Assembly (NCBI GenBank): GCA_019856515.1
Contig: CP082230.1
Location: 3,100,001-3,164,000, forward strand
Length of the DNA: 64,000 nucleotides
Source: Prolixibacteraceae bacterium
GTDB taxonomy: Bacteria > Bacteroidota > Bacteroidia > Bacteroidales > Prolixibacteraceae
Direction: 5' to 3'
Shown: positions 35,499 to 44,791 of the stretch, in pieces
Layout of the letters: every line of letters begins with the position of its first letter
Position numbering within the stretch: the first letter of the stretch is position 1
Made by a program: the position numbers and the translations under genes
The notes under the pieces: generated by a model
Seen by the model: only the letters and a program-made list of their open reading frames with translations
Database searches by the model: none
What the model was told of the DNA's origin: nothing

Positions 35499-36782
35499 AT
35501 GATCAAAGATTTTAATTCAAAGGTGACACCATTTGGTGGGATATATTTAATTCATGATTTGCTAATTTCAAACGGCATTATTCAATTTATTAATGAGCAA
35601 TTAGTAGACCGAGACCCAAAGTGTATCTATAAGTTCTCTGATTTGTTATTACCACGCGTATACACTACTTTTTGTGGAGGTAGTGCGACGGAAGATATTA
35701 ACTATCTTCGGGATAATACATTGAATAACTTGAGATCAATTTCTATCCCTTCTGCTGATACCATTCTAAGAGGAGATGTGGAGCTTTCTACTCCATGTGA
35801 GATTATCGAAGGAAAGACTACAATTAAAGGCCAAAAGATAAATGTTAACACACTAATGAATAAATTCTTGTTGGCTAGTGCTATTAAGTTTAAACAGTTA
35901 GATCCTAATGCTTCTGATCTTATCTATGATTTTGATCACCAGTTTATTCCCACTCAAAAGAGTGATGCAGAATATAGCTATAAGAAGACAGAAGGATACT
36001 TCCCAGGAGTCGCAACCATAGGTAACATTCCTGTATATATTGAAGGACGAAATGGAAATTGTCATGTTAAAACGGCTCAATTAGAGACCCATAAACGAGC
36101 ATTAGAGTTGTTGGCATCCAAAGGTGTAAAATTACGATATGCAAGAATGGACTGTGGTTCATATATCAAAGAGGTTACAGACTACTTTCATCAAGAGGGT
36201 ATTCTATTTTCGATTAGAGCCTCTCACTCTAACGTATTACTATCAAAAGCATCAAAAACAGATAATTGGTCTTGTTGTGAGATAAATAATCAAGCATATG
36301 AAGTCAATAGCTTCAAATATGAATTTGGTCAATATACACATAGAATCATCGCATACCGAAAACCCAATAAGTCCAATCAAATGTCATTGATAACCAATGA
36401 TGCGAAGAGTTATCAGTTTATAGTAACCAATGATTGGGATATTACAGAAGAACAAGCTATTATATTCTACAATCAACGTGGAGCTAGCGAGAAGGTTTTT
36501 GATATTCAGAACAATGATTTTAATTGGAAATCAATGCCTCACAGCAACTTAGAAGAGAACACTGTTTACTTGATAATAATGGCTGTAGCACACATTCTAT
36601 ATCGATACATAATATCAAAGTTTGCTGATTTAGTCGACGGGTTAAAGACAACAAGTAGACTCAAAGCATTTATATTTCGCTTTGTTACGGTGGCAGCTAA
36701 GATTACCAAAAGTGGGCGAAGAGTGATTGTTCATTTAGCAACAAACAATAAGAAACTAATTAAATCTACAAAGACTGGATAG
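35499..36782 (+). mobile_element. IS1380-family transposase
   Basis: The 427-residue transposase begins MIKDFNSKVTPFGGIYLIHDLL and shows the IS1380/Tnp_1 DDE arrangement. The acidic residues lie in IYDFDHQFIPTQK (about 144-156), ARMDCGSY (about 208-215) and QRGASEKVFDIQ (about 327-338). The frame is complete and could be active. I could not identify the terminal inverted repeats or target duplication with confidence; a perfect palindrome CACCTATTTAGGTG just before the ATG (about 35486-35499) may be part of the left end. It moves by cut-and-paste transposition. Nearby dispersed repeats mark the region as unstable. Confidence -1.
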
Positions 36783-36983
36783 AATGATAAACGGAACTGG
36801 TATTGGCTCTCCCTCATTAGCCTTAAGACATAAGTGGGTAAGGGAAGTTGTGTCTATCAAAGGTCTAAATTCATAGATGTAGCACGTAGTATCTCCAAAT
36901 GCAGGCTTAAAATCAGGATATTACCCCATAATAAAGATTTGAGGTATGCAAGAAAAACATCTGCGTATTTTAGGTACATATGT

Positions 36984-37016
36984 AAAAGGCCATACTAATC
37001 TTCTTAGCATGGCCTT
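36984..37016 (-). terminator. Terminator of glmS
   Basis: Stem AAGGCCAT/ATGGCCTT extends inward with CTAA/TTAG around a 5-base loop, and on the minus strand the arm is followed by TTTTA. It lies 18 bases past the glmS stop. Confidence -1.
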
Positions 37017-37033
37017 CTATAATGGAATTAATG

Positions 37034-38872
37034 TTACTCTACTGTAACTGATTTCGCTAAGTTACGTGGCTGATCAACATCGCACCCTTTGTTTAAGGCG
37101 ATATGATATGCAAGTAACTGTAATGGCACCACTGCAACAAGTGGAGATATGGCCACATGACAATTAGGTATCTCTATAAAATCGTTGACCATCTCTTTCA
37201 GGTTATGATCGCCTTCGTTAAGGACTGCGATTACATTTCCTTTACGGGCTTTCACCTCTTGTATGTTACTCACGACTTTCTCGTAGTAATGGTCTTTAGG
37301 AGCCACTGCTACTACAGGAAGATTGTCATCGACTAAAGCGATAGGACCATGTTTCATCTCACCAGCGGCATATCCTTCGGCATGGATATATGAGATCTCT
37401 TTCAACTTCAGTGCCCCCTCTAGCGCTACTGGGAAGAGATAGCCACGTCCTAAGTAGAGCGCATTAATTGCTTCGCTATATTTATCAGCGATAGCCTTAA
37501 TCTTATCCTCTTTCGCAAGTGCAATACGTACTTTGTTAGGCACTTCGGTCAGTTCTTGAATTAAAATCTCATACTCACTTTGGGCGATGGTACCTTTCTC
37601 TTTTGCAATTTGAAGTGCCATTAGAGTCAATACGGTAACTTGGGCAGTAAATGCTTTAGTTGAAGCGACTCCAATTTCTACACCAGCATGGGTGTAAACT
37701 CCAGCATGGGTCTCTCTAGGAATACTTGATCCAACAACATTGCATACGCCAAGAATAATGGCTCCATCTTCTTTCGCTTTCTTAATTGCAGCAAGTGTAT
37801 CGGCTGTTTCACCACTTTGAGACACTGCAATGATCACATCCCCTTTATTGATTACAGGATTGCGATATCTAAATTCCGACGCATATTCAACCTCTACAGG
37901 TATTTTACAATACTCTTCAATTAGATATTCAGCTACCAATCCGGCATGCCATGATGTACCACATCCCAAGATGATAATTCGAGGTGCCTTGATTAGTTGT
38001 GGCATCACATCGATTAGACCACCTAGTTTAATCGATTTTCCATCGGCAGATATTCTTCCTTTGAAAGATTGCTCAATGGTAGTTGGCTGTTCATAGACCT
38101 CTTTTAACATGAAGTGATCGTAACCAGCCTTATCTAACTGATCCACATTTAAGTCCACCTCTTTAATCTCTGGAGTTACAGGATCGTTGTCGATGGTCTT
38201 CAAGGTAAAGCTGTTTTTCTCAATTACTGCAATATTAAAATCTTGGAGATAGATCATCTGGTTGGTGTACTCAATCAAGGGTGTTGCATCTGATCCGATG
38301 AAATATTCACGATCACCAACACCAATCACTAGAGGGCTTCCTTTGCGAGAAGCGACCAAACGTTTAGGCTCATCGTCACACATCACAATAATACCATAGG
38401 CTCCAACCACTTTGTTTAGTGAGATTCGTACAGCTTCTTCTAAACATGGTTTGTCCATATTTAGATATACATACTCGATAAGGTTCGCAAGTACTTCAGT
38501 ATCCGTTTGTGATTGAAATTGGTATCCCTTTTCGATCAGTCGTTCTTTGATCTGGGCATAGTTTTCAATGATACCATTGTGAACAAGTGTAATTTTTCCG
38601 TTTTGTGATTGATGAGGGTGGGCATTTTCATCACTAGGCTCTCCATGTGTAGCCCATCTTGTGTGAGCAATTCCAATATTACCATCTAGTTTTTTATCAG
38701 CAATAAAGTTTTCAAGATTTACGATTTTACCCTGTTTCTTAAAGATTCTTGTTGATCCATTAGAGAGGGCAATACCTGAAGAGTCATAGCCTCTATACTC
38801 AAGGCGTTTTAGTCCGTTAATTAGTATTGGATAGGCATTTTTATCACCTATATATCCAACAATTCCACACAT
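37034..38872 (-). CDS. glmS: Glutamine-fructose-6-phosphate aminotransferase
   Basis: The 612-residue product starts MCGIVGYIGD, with N-terminal nucleophile Cys2 after Met removal. The glutaminase domain (1-240) includes GIAHTRWATHGEPSDENAHP and a C-terminal SIS isomerase pair follows (from about 285, IILGCGTSWHAGL; SQSGETADT; STKAFTAQ; GRGYLFPVALEGALKLKE). It ends NLAKSVTVE, the conserved GlmS C-terminus. It makes glucosamine-6-phosphate for peptidoglycan and LPS precursors. It is monocistronic with its own terminator. No glmS ribozyme is seen upstream. Confidence -1.
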   Translation of the reverse strand: MCGIVGYIGDKNAYPILINGLKRLEYRGYDSSGIALSNGSTRIFKKQGKIVNLENFIADKKLDGNIGIAHTRWATHGEPSDENAHPHQSQNGKITLVHNGIIENYAQIKERLIEKGYQFQSQTDTEVLANLIEYVYLNMDKPCLEEAVRISLNKVVGAYGIIVMCDDEPKRLVASRKGSPLVIGVGDREYFIGSDATPLIEYTNQMIYLQDFNIAVIEKNSFTLKTIDNDPVTPEIKEVDLNVDQLDKAGYDHFMLKEVYEQPTTIEQSFKGRISADGKSIKLGGLIDVMPQLIKAPRIIILGCGTSWHAGLVAEYLIEEYCKIPVEVEYASEFRYRNPVINKGDVIIAVSQSGETADTLAAIKKAKEDGAIILGVCNVVGSSIPRETHAGVYTHAGVEIGVASTKAFTAQVTVLTLMALQIAKEKGTIAQSEYEILIQELTEVPNKVRIALAKEDKIKAIADKYSEAINALYLGRGYLFPVALEGALKLKEISYIHAEGYAAGEMKHGPIALVDDNLPVVAVAPKDHYYEKVVSNIQEVKARKGNVIAVLNEGDHNLKEMVNDFIEIPNCHVAISPLVAVVPLQLLAYHIALNKGCDVDQPRNLAKSVTVE

Positions 38873-38954
38873 AAGCTATTTATTTAATTTAGGTTGGAGG
38901 TAAAAAGCAATTTTTAAAATGAGGGGGATTCAAAAAGGATTTGTAGGTATAGAT

Positions 38955-38992
38955 TAAGGGCCCTACACTAACAAAATAGAGTAGGGCCCTTA
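38955..38992. terminator. Terminator after the DUF4270 gene
   Basis: A perfect 12-bp stem TAAGGGCCCTAC/GTAGGGCCCTTA with a 14-base loop. It lies 10 bases beyond the DUF4270 stop on the minus strand and shortly upstream of glmS, so it separates the two transcripts. Confidence -1.
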
Positions 38993-39001
38993 GTATAATA
39001 A

Positions 39002-40480
39002 TTACTTGTTGCTATCTACAGCACCACGCTGTATATAAGTCACTTTGAAGTCAATACCTTTGTCACTATCATTACTAAATAGGACAGCTCTATTCGTGCT
39101 TCCTACTCTGTAATAAGGAATCACATAAAGATCTTCGCTATCTACTTTATCATGAAGATAGTTAATCACATGTTTTGTCATATCAAAAACATATGACGAA
39201 GTGTTTCTATCAAATGCACCAGAAATGTAGTTGCTCCCATTCTCACGTAGATCTCCCTCTTCAGAGTCTTTAGCAAGATAACGAAGCGTAAGTATGCTTG
39301 GAATACCTAGAGTCTTATAGTCTGAAGCCAACGTATCTACATAGATCTTCATTGATGAATTGGTAATAAAAATCTTATCGTTTTTATACAAGTCATCACT
39401 TGGAGCATTAGGGTCAATCAACTGTTTATCAACAGTCCATTTCTGTCTAAGATCAGCTAACTTATTCACCTTTACTACAGAACGAAGCCCTTCGTTAGGC
39501 TGAATATACATTCTCTTAGCCGTACTCTTGGTATTGCCTATATCTGTATTTAGTGCCACACTGCTATAGTCGTGCACCATCTTAGGAACCGTAGCAGAAT
39601 ATGATGTAGAGTACATCGATATTACTTTCTGCTCCTCCTTCGTGTCGTTAGGATCATCTGTTGTAGTATCATCAACCTTCGTTTTCGCATAGATATACAT
39701 ACGCAAACGTAAATCTACGGTGTATGAACCGGATCCAGAACCTTTACTATAAGAAGAGTTCGTTTTTAACAATGCCCCTTTTCTGTTTGAAGGGATATCA
39801 GCAGGTTCGACATATACACCTTTAAACTCTTTTAAGAAAAGATCATCGTGATCAAAAACTAGTTTTCCATCATCAGCAGTCTTATCCCACAAATCTAAAA
39901 TCTTTTGTGCAAAAGCCGCATTTACTGGGACTCTTGCAACCTGAGTAAGTGTATCGGAACCAGAAGGAGCGAAACTTGGAGTAAAAGTTCCTGTTCCAAT
40001 TACATTGTCAGAAGCTAATGTACTTACATCAAAAGAAGACATATACGACTTGTCTTTATAAAGCTCATCCTTTAGCTCTTTTACTACAATGGTTTGAGGA
40101 GTTAACGTATCACCGTATACGGAACGATAGCTAAGCAAAAAAACAGCAGAGTCGAGCACAGAAGTACCGTTAACCTGAGGTTTACTAATCAAACGCATCT
40201 GTGTGGCAATGGATGCTTTGGTTTGCCCAAATACAGGGTCATTCAAAACTCCAAACACACAATTACTCGGTTCATCCACACGAATAGGCGAGTCAAGTTC
40301 ATAATAAGAATCCGAAGTGTTTTCATCTTCAACTACCATCACTTGAATCTGCTCATCAGAAGGAACGAGTTCCAGCCCTAAGCCTGTATTTTTTTCTTGG
40401 CAAGCAAAAAGAACAAATCCTGTTATAAACAATAATAACAGGATTTGAACTTTGCTTTTAATTCTTTTTATAGTCTTCAA
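39002..40480 (-). CDS. DUF4270 lipoprotein
   Basis: The 492-residue product has a lipoprotein signal ending LFITGFVLFAC (Cys27), then the DUF4270 start region (GLGLELVPSDEQIQVM and CVFGVLNDPVFGQTKASIATQMRL). DUF4270 proteins are Bacteroidota-specific secreted or surface lipoproteins of unknown function, often found beside a starch-synthase-like gene and panC/panD, exactly as here. It follows the starch-synthase-like gene by 19 bases and is probably cotranscribed with it. The Ser/Thr-rich beta-strand composition suggests an extracellular location. Family call is good, role unknown. Confidence -1.
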   Translation of the reverse strand: MKTIKRIKSKVQILLLLFITGFVLFACQEKNTGLGLELVPSDEQIQVMVVEDENTSDSYYELDSPIRVDEPSNCVFGVLNDPVFGQTKASIATQMRLISKPQVNGTSVLDSAVFLLSYRSVYGDTLTPQTIVVKELKDELYKDKSYMSSFDVSTLASDNVIGTGTFTPSFAPSGSDTLTQVARVPVNAAFAQKILDLWDKTADDGKLVFDHDDLFLKEFKGVYVEPADIPSNRKGALLKTNSSYSKGSGSGSYTVDLRLRMYIYAKTKVDDTTTDDPNDTKEEQKVISMYSTSYSATVPKMVHDYSSVALNTDIGNTKSTAKRMYIQPNEGLRSVVKVNKLADLRQKWTVDKQLIDPNAPSDDLYKNDKIFITNSSMKIYVDTLASDYKTLGIPSILTLRYLAKDSEEGDLRENGSNYISGAFDRNTSSYVFDMTKHVINYLHDKVDSEDLYVIPYYRVGSTNRAVLFSNDSDKGIDFKVTYIQRGAVDSNK

Positions 40481-40499
40481 AGCTATTTCCGTTTTAAGT

Positions 40500-41318
40500 T
40501 TATTCGGCGGAATTTAGTAAAAATTTGTCATAAAATTGGTTAAATTCTTCGACATATTTTTCCTCATCCTGAAAAGGTAAGAACGGTTTACCAGAAGCCT
40601 TGATATATTCTTCAAGTTCTTCATTGATATTTTCACTACCTTTAATAACACCGTCAACATGATCTACGACCAACTTATTATAGTTCACATAAGTAGGATT
40701 TTCGATGTGATCTAATGCAGATTCAGGAATTTCATCGTCCATCAGCTTCTTCTTCAGCTCTACATCTAATGGAGTTTCAAACTCAGTAGAGAAAGGAGAA
40801 TATACAATTTTTGTATCTGCCAAAAGAGGATTATCCTTATACATGTGCTTCAAGAATACTGCTACTAAACCTGTAAACCATCCTTGACAATGGATCACAT
40901 CAGGAGCCCATCTTAGTTTGATTACTGTTTCCAGTACACCTCTAGCAAAGAAAATAGCTCTTTCATCGTTGTCCTCAAACTCTTTTCCATCTTTATCTAC
41001 TAAAGTAGACTTACGTTGGAAGTAGTCCTCGTTATCAATGAAATAAACCTGCATTCTTGCTGCTTGGATTGAAGCCACCTTGATAATAAGAGGGTGGTCC
41101 GCATCATTAACAACTAGATTCATACCCGAAAGACGGATCACTTCATGCAGTTGATTTCTTCTTTCGTTGATACATCCATAGCGAGGCATGAAGGTACGAA
41201 TTTCTTTTCCTTGTTCTTGAATGCCTTGAGGCAGGTTTCTTCCAATCTTAGATAATTCCGATTCAGGGAGATAAGGTGTTATTTCCTGAGAGATAAATAG
41301 AACTTTTTTCTTTTCCAT
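40500..41318 (-). CDS. Short starch/glycogen synthase-like protein (GT5 N-domain)
   Basis: The ATG at 41318 (MEKKKVLFISQEITPYLPESE) gives 272 residues; an earlier in-frame ATG would add eight. The sequence matches the N-terminal Rossmann-like domain of GT5 glycogen synthases, with KVLFISQEITPYLPESELSKIGRNLPQG and PDVIHCQGWFTGLVAVFLKHMY. It stops where the C-terminal nucleotide-sugar domain would begin, so it lacks half of a normal synthase (about 480 residues). Such short proteins recur next to panC in Bacteroidota, which argues for a conserved single-domain protein instead of a fresh truncation. Catalytic activity is doubtful; sugar binding is possible. Confidence -1.
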   Translation of the reverse strand: MEKKKVLFISQEITPYLPESELSKIGRNLPQGIQEQGKEIRTFMPRYGCINERRNQLHEVIRLSGMNLVVNDADHPLIIKVASIQAARMQVYFIDNEDYFQRKSTLVDKDGKEFEDNDERAIFFARGVLETVIKLRWAPDVIHCQGWFTGLVAVFLKHMYKDNPLLADTKIVYSPFSTEFETPLDVELKKKLMDDEIPESALDHIENPTYVNYNKLVVDHVDGVIKGSENINEELEEYIKASGKPFLPFQDEEKYVEEFNQFYDKFLLNSAE

Positions 41319-41532
41319 TTCAATGTCAAATTTATGATACAAATATAAGGAAAAAATGACAATGAATCAACGTTTTATTGTTTACCGTAGTTATTTGAAA
41401 GGCTGGATGCTTTTTTGGATGTAATAATTTTTGTTACTTTGCCCCTCCAAATGGACGAGCTTCTTTAGTGCTGGTTATCAGCAACAAACATAAAGCTTTA
41501 CATTTGTTACAGATCGTTTTTAATTATTCGAA

Positions 41533-42369
41533 ATGAGGATCGAGAAGACCAAGCAATCCATGAACGCTATCCTAGAGGAAAAGCGTACCGAAGGAACTAT
41601 TGGATTTGTTCCTACCATGGGAGCGTTACACGAAGGCCATTTGTCTCTAGTGCAACGTTCTGTGAAAGAAAATAACTATACTGTCGTATCCATTTTTGTT
41701 AATCCAACACAGTTTAACAATTCAAACGACTTAGAGACCTATCCTAGAACACTTGAGGCAGATATTGCACTACTAGAAGCAGCTGGTTGTGATATGGTTT
41801 TTGCCCCAGAAGTGAAGGAGATGTATCCAGAACCAGATCAAAGATCATTTGATTTTGGTGACCTTGAAACTGTCATGGAAGGAGAGATGCGCCCTGGACA
41901 TTTTAATGGAGTAGGCCAAGTGGTAAGCAAACTATTTGACTATGTTCGCCCACACCGTGCATATTTCGGCATGAAAGATTTTCAACAAGTGGCTATCATT
42001 CAAAAGCTGGTAGCACTTTTAGAGCTCTCTGTTGAAATCGTATCTTGTGATATTATTCGTGAAGATGACGGATTAGCAAAAAGTAGTCGAAACACTCTTC
42101 TAACACCAGAACATCGTCTTGAAGCCCCCAATATTTACAAGGCCTTGTTAGAAGCGGTAAAGTTCAGTAGAGAATTAACAGTAAAAGAAACCATTCAAAA
42201 AACTATAGATAAGATCAATGAGTCTTCACTTCTTGAAGTGGAGTACTTTTCCATTGTAAATAATCGTACGTTACAACCTATCAAGAAATGGGAAGAGGCG
42301 GAAAATGCCGTTGGATGTATTGCGGTACAGGCTGGAGCGGTACGATTAATCGATAATATTGTTTTTTAA
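41533..42369 (+). CDS. panC: Pantoate-beta-alanine ligase
   Basis: The 278-residue product has the class-I-type nucleotidyl transferase motifs: [17 protein letters not shown] (HxGH, His33/His36), [23 protein letters not shown], and the KMSKS-like LAKSSRN. It condenses pantoate with beta-alanine using ATP in coenzyme A synthesis. panD follows with a 25-base gap and supplies the beta-alanine, so the two form a short CoA operon. A near-consensus -7 box TTACTTTG (41434-41441, one mismatch) with TTTG upstream precedes it. The neighbouring divergent starch-synthase-like gene shares the intergenic region. Confidence -1.
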   Translation: MRIEKTKQSMNAILEEKRTEGTIGFVPTMGALHEGHLSLVQRSVKENNYTVVSIFVNPTQFNNSNDLETYPRTLEADIALLEAAGCDMVFAPEVKEMYPEPDQRSFDFGDLETVMEGEMRPGHFNGVGQVVSKLFDYVRPHRAYFGMKDFQQVAIIQKLVALLELSVEIVSCDIIREDDGLAKSSRNTLLTPEHRLEAPNIYKALLEAVKFSRELTVKETIQKTIDKINESSLLEVEYFSIVNNRTLQPIKKWEEAENAVGCIAVQAGAVRLIDNIVF

Positions 42370-42394
42370 TAACACAAGACAAAGAAAAAAAGCG

Positions 42395-42745
42395 ATGCAA
42401 ATTCAAGTATGTAAATCTAAGATCCACCGTGCCAAGGTAACCAATGCAGACCTTAACTATGTAGGAAGCATTACGATCGATGAGGATTTGATGGATGCAG
42501 CAAATCTTATTGAAAATGAGAAGGTGCAAATTGTTAATATTAATAATGGAGAGCGCCTAGAGACCTACTGTATTCGTGGAGAAAGAGGGTCTGGTGAGAT
42601 CTGTTTGAATGGACCTGCTGCAAGAAAAGTTGCAATGGGAGATATCATTATCATCATTTCGTATGCTCTAATGGAATTCGAGGAGGCAAAGACATGGGAA
42701 CCTTCACTTGTTTTTCCTGATGAAAACACCAATGCATTGGTATAG
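42395..42745 (+). CDS. panD: Aspartate 1-decarboxylase proenzyme
   Basis: Start at ATG 42395 ([20 protein letters not shown]), giving 116 residues, the family length. The self-cleavage site Gly24-Ser25 lies in [12 protein letters not shown] and produces the pyruvoyl group on Ser25. Lys9, Tyr58-region [16 protein letters not shown] and the NGPAAR motif are also present. It converts L-aspartate to beta-alanine, which PanC uses. It follows panC directly and is closed by a strong terminator at 42781. High confidence. Confidence -1.
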   Translation: MQIQVCKSKIHRAKVTNADLNYVGSITIDEDLMDAANLIENEKVQIVNINNGERLETYCIRGERGSGEICLNGPAARKVAMGDIIIIISYALMEFEEAKTWEPSLVFPDENTNALV

Positions 42746-42780
42746 TATTGAACAAGAATACAACGATTATTAAAACATAC

Positions 42781-42817
42781 AATAGCGAATACTTTTAAAA
42801 AGTATTCGCTATTTTTA
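42781..42817 (+). terminator. Terminator of panC-panD
   Basis: A 16-bp perfect stem AATAGCGAATACTTTT/AAAAGTATTCGCTATT with a very short loop, followed by TTTAT. It lies 36 bases after panD. Confidence -1.
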
Positions 42818-42957
42818 TAAGATGTAATATCGACGCCTATTCTTTCACAAAACGATTCACATAATCCATGACCTATTTAATAAAAATAGAGAGAAAGGGT
42901 AGAGCAGCCGAAAGATATTGATAGCATAATCTTTAAAATAAAGAATTGTAGAATATT

Positions 42958-44331
42958 ATGGCAAAAGTGAAACATACATTTGTTTGTCAAAGTTGTGGCG
43001 TTACTTCTCCCAAATGGATTGGTCGATGCAACTCTTGCGGAGAGTGGAATACATTTGTTGAAGAGGTTGTTTCAACAAAGAGCAAAACAAGTGTTATTCC
43101 TGTTGCCTCAATAGGTCATATAGAGGCTCGTCCATTTAAACTATCTGAGATCAGCATTCGCGAATCGGATAGATTAGATACATGTAACGGAGAGTTAAAT
43201 AGGGTGCTAGGTGGTGGATTTGTTCCAGGAGGTATCACACTTCTTGGGGGAGAACCAGGCATAGGAAAGTCTACTCTTGTTTTACAGGTAGCACTAAGTC
43301 TAAAAAATAAGAAAGTTCTCTATGTTTCAGGAGAAGAGAGTCTTCAACAGTTGAAACTGAGAGCAATGAGACTTGGTTATGAAGATGACAATTGTATTTT
43401 TTTGAGTGAAACGAGTATGGAGAAGATTCTTCTACACGTAGATAGAGAAAAACCTGATTTCTTGATTATCGACTCAATCCAAACTGTCGTAACAGAGATG
43501 TTAGAGACGGCAGCGGGAAGTGTGGGACAAATTAGAGAGTGTGCCAACTTAATTCTAAAGACAGTAAAACCGATGCAAGTACCGACCCTACTTATTGGAC
43601 ATATCAATAAAGAAGGTTCGTTGGCTGGCCCTAAAGTATTAGAGCATATTGTCGATACAGTATTGCAATTTGAAGGAGATCGAAACCACCTATTCCGGAT
43701 TCTACGAAGTTCCAAAAATAGGTTTGGATCCACATCCGAACTTGGAATATTTGAGATGGAACAAACAGGACTGCGAGAAGTAATAAATCCCTCAGAGCTA
43801 CTCTTGTCTAACCATGATATACAACTAAGCGGGACTTCGATATCTTGTATTCAAGATGGCATGAGATCGTTTATGATAGAAGTACAAGCACTTGTTTCAT
43901 CTGCCGCATATGGAACACCACAGAGATCCTCTACAGGGTTTGACATTCGTCGACTGAATATGCTTCTTGCTGTACTTGAAAAACGAGCAGGATTTCGACT
44001 GATGGCAAAAGATGTATTTCTAAATATTGCTGGTGGTATAAAAATTCAAGATCCTGCAATGGATTTGTCTGTGATCACCTCTGTGTTGTCTTCTAGCTTT
44101 GATCTTGCAATTGATACCCGATGTTGTTTTGCGGGAGAGGTGGGACTTACCGGAGAAATTCGTCCTGTTCAACGTATTGAACAACGCATTATTGAAGCAG
44201 ACAAACTTGGATTTAAGCGAATATATGCCTCCGTATCTAATCCTTCTAAGCTACAGAACCTTGGGGTATCATTAGAGATATTTAATGTAAGACGAATTGA
44301 CGAACTAGTAAAGTCACTATTTGCAGGATAA
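42958..44331 (+). CDS. radA: DNA repair protein RadA
   Basis: The 457-residue product has the N-terminal zinc finger (FVCQSCGVTSPKWIGRCNSC, CxxC pairs), Walker A GGEPGIGKST at about 99-108, Walker B FLIIDSIQ, the RadA motif SKNRFGSTSELGIFEM, and a C-terminal Lon-like domain (RSSTGFDIRRLNMLLAVLEKR and FAGEVGLTGEIRPV). It is an ATPase that acts in recombination branch migration. It has its own stem-loop at 44489. No close functional neighbours. Confidence -1.
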   Translation: MAKVKHTFVCQSCGVTSPKWIGRCNSCGEWNTFVEEVVSTKSKTSVIPVASIGHIEARPFKLSEISIRESDRLDTCNGELNRVLGGGFVPGGITLLGGEPGIGKSTLVLQVALSLKNKKVLYVSGEESLQQLKLRAMRLGYEDDNCIFLSETSMEKILLHVDREKPDFLIIDSIQTVVTEMLETAAGSVGQIRECANLILKTVKPMQVPTLLIGHINKEGSLAGPKVLEHIVDTVLQFEGDRNHLFRILRSSKNRFGSTSELGIFEMEQTGLREVINPSELLLSNHDIQLSGTSISCIQDGMRSFMIEVQALVSSAAYGTPQRSSTGFDIRRLNMLLAVLEKRAGFRLMAKDVFLNIAGGIKIQDPAMDLSVITSVLSSSFDLAIDTRCCFAGEVGLTGEIRPVQRIEQRIIEADKLGFKRIYASVSNPSKLQNLGVSLEIFNVRRIDELVKSLFAG

Positions 44332-44488
44332 ATCACACGATTTGCACCACATAAAAAAAGGAAGAAAACTCAATGTTTCTTCCCAACCAGTCTACATAAT
44401 TGTAGATCATGTTTTTGTTTGTGTGAATTGTAAACTAACTAATAATTTACATAATCAAATATATTATTTTTAACAATTGTAGCCAATT

Positions 44489-44530
44489 ATAGGCTTATTA
44501 TTCTAAAATAATAAGCCTATTTATATTTAG
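44489..44530 (+). terminator. Stem-loop/terminator downstream of radA
   Basis: A perfect 14-bp stem ATAGGCTTATTATT/AATAATAAGCCTAT with loop CTAA, followed by TTTATATTT. A weaker hairpin GGAAGAAA/TTTCTTCC lies earlier (44359-44382). The remaining 44332-44746 region is otherwise empty. Confidence -1.
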
Positions 44531-44746
44531 TTCACATAGTGTTCTGTACTATCCTGCAACAATACAAACCATAACTAACCATTTTTATTACAGAATAGAT
44601 AACTATATATGAAACCCATTTTCGTTAAAGCGACATCCAATAGTTCATAAATAAAAGAAGTAATATCATCTTTTATTTTAAAAATACATCTTAGTTTTAA
44701 TAGAAGGAGTTCGTCTTCTCTATAAGAGAATGAAACCTATTTTTTG

Positions 44747-44754
44747 TAGATTTG
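44747..44754 (+). promoter_or_regulatory. -7 box (TAGATTTG) of the Ig-like lipoprotein gene
   Basis: A perfect TAnnTTTG match 37 bases upstream of the TTG start at 44792. No clear -33 element. It supports the unusual start codon by leaving a normal 5' leader. Confidence -1.
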
Positions 44755-44791
44755 TATTAGTATTAGAATCATTCTTTAAAATATCAACACA

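Noticed and set aside
35386..37010. Terminal inverted repeats of the IS1380 element
   Set aside because: Candidate ends compared on both sides share too few bases to define the element boundaries.
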